Assembly (NCBI GenBank): GCA_017163975.1 | Contig: JAFFSR010000227.1 | Span: 6,128,501 to 6,192,500, forward strand | DNA from: Anastatus disparis | Lineage: Eukaryota > Arthropoda > Insecta > Hymenoptera > Eupelmidae | Length of the DNA: 64,000 bases | Reading direction: 5' to 3' | In this document: one piece after another, positions 62,606 through 64,000 of the stretch | How the letters are laid out: each line of letters starts with the position of its first letter | Position numbering within the stretch: the stretch's first letter is position 1 | Notes under the pieces: model-generated | The model's input: only the letters and a program-made list of their open reading frames with translations | Databases searched by the model: none | Told to the model about the DNA's origin: nothing | Program-made: the position numbers and the translations under genes

Positions 62606-62645
<40 letters not shown>

Positions 62646-64000
62646 CTGGCTGTTAATTTTTTTTCTTTTTCTTCCTTTTACACCTATAATGTACGTTATA
62701 AAATTATTGGAATAAGGATCAAGGTGACTGGCTTTCAACCTGTTTCTAATAATTAACCTTAATCTTATACCCGAGTTAAAGTATTCGATTTTTTATTAAA
62801 ATATCGATAATTTCGCGGCAGTATGCATTACGCGTTGCATTATAATCGATAATTCCAGCCCAAAGTAAGAGTATATTTACGATGAAATTTCAGGATCAAA
62901 AGGATTATATTTTGGGGGCTTCAGTTGGGAAAATTTTAACGAGCGTTAAATGAATATTATGTTTTAGCGTGTATAGTTTAGCGAATTTAAATGCGGTAAC
63001 AATTATAGCCTATAACGTTTCAATACGGATTCGACAATAAGCTAGCATTTCGATCTTTGAATTTTGATTAATCCAGCGCAGTTGTCATCGATTTCAAAAT
63101 GAAATTACTGAAATTTTAATTATATGCTCGGAGTGGTATCGATTTAATATTATATGGATAATATAGTGAAAGTATAGTGTAGAATGTTTCTTTCCGATGA
63201 AATTTCGCTTTTATTATCTACTCTTAAATAATTTATTACAATAAAGCTAATGCGTTACTCTGATCATTGAAAATTCACGAATACTCCGTGTAAGCTGATT
63301 TTAATGATACTTTTACGCGTGATCATATTTATCAATGAGGTTGGCGTAACGTCATCCGTTTTATTGCATAATTAAATCGATCCGAATTAAGCTTCTGGTG
63401 TTAAATTCGACGGTCTCGTCGAGAATATTTCAAAACATTGTATCCAAAAGAGATCATTAATAACGAGCGCAATGCTAATTCAAGCGCACTACACATTAAG
63501 AAAACAATGGCATTAAAATACCCGCGCAATAAACGAATAAATTATGAATTAGGAAAAGTGGAGTGGAGCAAAGCGTGAATAATTTAAGCGTTGCTAAATA
63601 AATTAAGATAATGAAGATGCGTTTAGTACTAAAGCTTCATTTCGATGAGTTATTACGGTGCGATGTGATTTATGCGATGAATGAAAAATAACTGAATTAC
63701 GAAAATAATTATCGGCGAGCTGTCAAAAATATCGAGCTCGCGGAAAAATGTTTTTAACAATGCATGAATATCTGTTGAGCGCGTTTTATTTTTCAAAGTA
63801 ATTAAAATTTAAAATATTAATAAACATCGTAGTGAATTTTTTTTATGAGATGTTTATTTAAAATTTTTAAATTTAATTAATTATTAATAAAAAGGTTTTT
63901 ATTATAAATTTTTGTTTTATATAAGATCCGATTTTTTTAGCTCATTTATAATTTAACATCCTGTAATAAAGTGCATCAAAATCAATCCTCAATTAGCAAT
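61858..64000. other. Gene desert with a CT microsatellite
   Basis: AT-rich. A pure CT run of about 15 repeats lies at 62614-62643. The final 1.2 kb is a little richer in CpG-containing words, but no gene is recognised. Confidence 0.5.

Overview
The window is AT-rich (roughly three quarters A+T), intron-containing eukaryotic nuclear DNA with almost no protein-coding content. The gene structures (GT..AG introns, TATA box, AATAAA signals), a single-domain GH18 chitinase and a family of tRNA-derived SINEs point to an arthropod, most likely an insect. A hymenopteran is plausible, but that is inference: nothing here fixes the order. No bacterial operons, rRNA genes or CRISPR arrays were seen.

Layout. 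(1) 1-3,230: non-coding, with a foldback element of about 430 bp (602-1031) and a minus-strand SINE. (2) 3,232-12,023: two diverged head-to-tail copies of a segment, unit A (3,232-8,065) and unit B (8,066-12,023). Each copy carries insertions that the other lacks, so each gives the empty sites of the other. Unit A holds a 1,907-bp transposon with perfect 16-bp terminal inverted repeats and an 8-bp target duplication. Unit B holds a small gene for a secreted Ala/Gly/Cys-rich protein, a 135-bp hAT-type MITE with a perfect 8-bp target duplication, and a 123-bp MITE. (3) 12-20 kb: gene desert with a small inverted-repeat element and a perfect 83-bp palindrome. (4) 20.3-21.0 kb: a GC-rich island of three hairpins, then a 9 x 20-bp minisatellite. 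(5) 24,125-26,616: the only confident multi-exon gene, a four-exon chitinase with TATA box and poly(A) signal. (6) 27-64 kb: gene desert dotted with SINE copies, a foldback element next to four GC-rich hairpins (38.8-40.0 kb), a TA-flanked MITE (42.8-43.3 kb), a diverged pair of about 800-bp repeats, and one possible first coding exon at 58,561.

How it fits together. The two recognisable proteins are both predicted to be secreted and lie about 15 kb apart; no functional link is implied. Most of the visible structure comes from repeats: at least four classes of DNA-transposon-like inverted-repeat element, one SINE family with seven fairly complete copies plus one decayed copy, and several local duplications. 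All coordinates, splice sites and repeat alignments were read by eye; no alignment or search was run.
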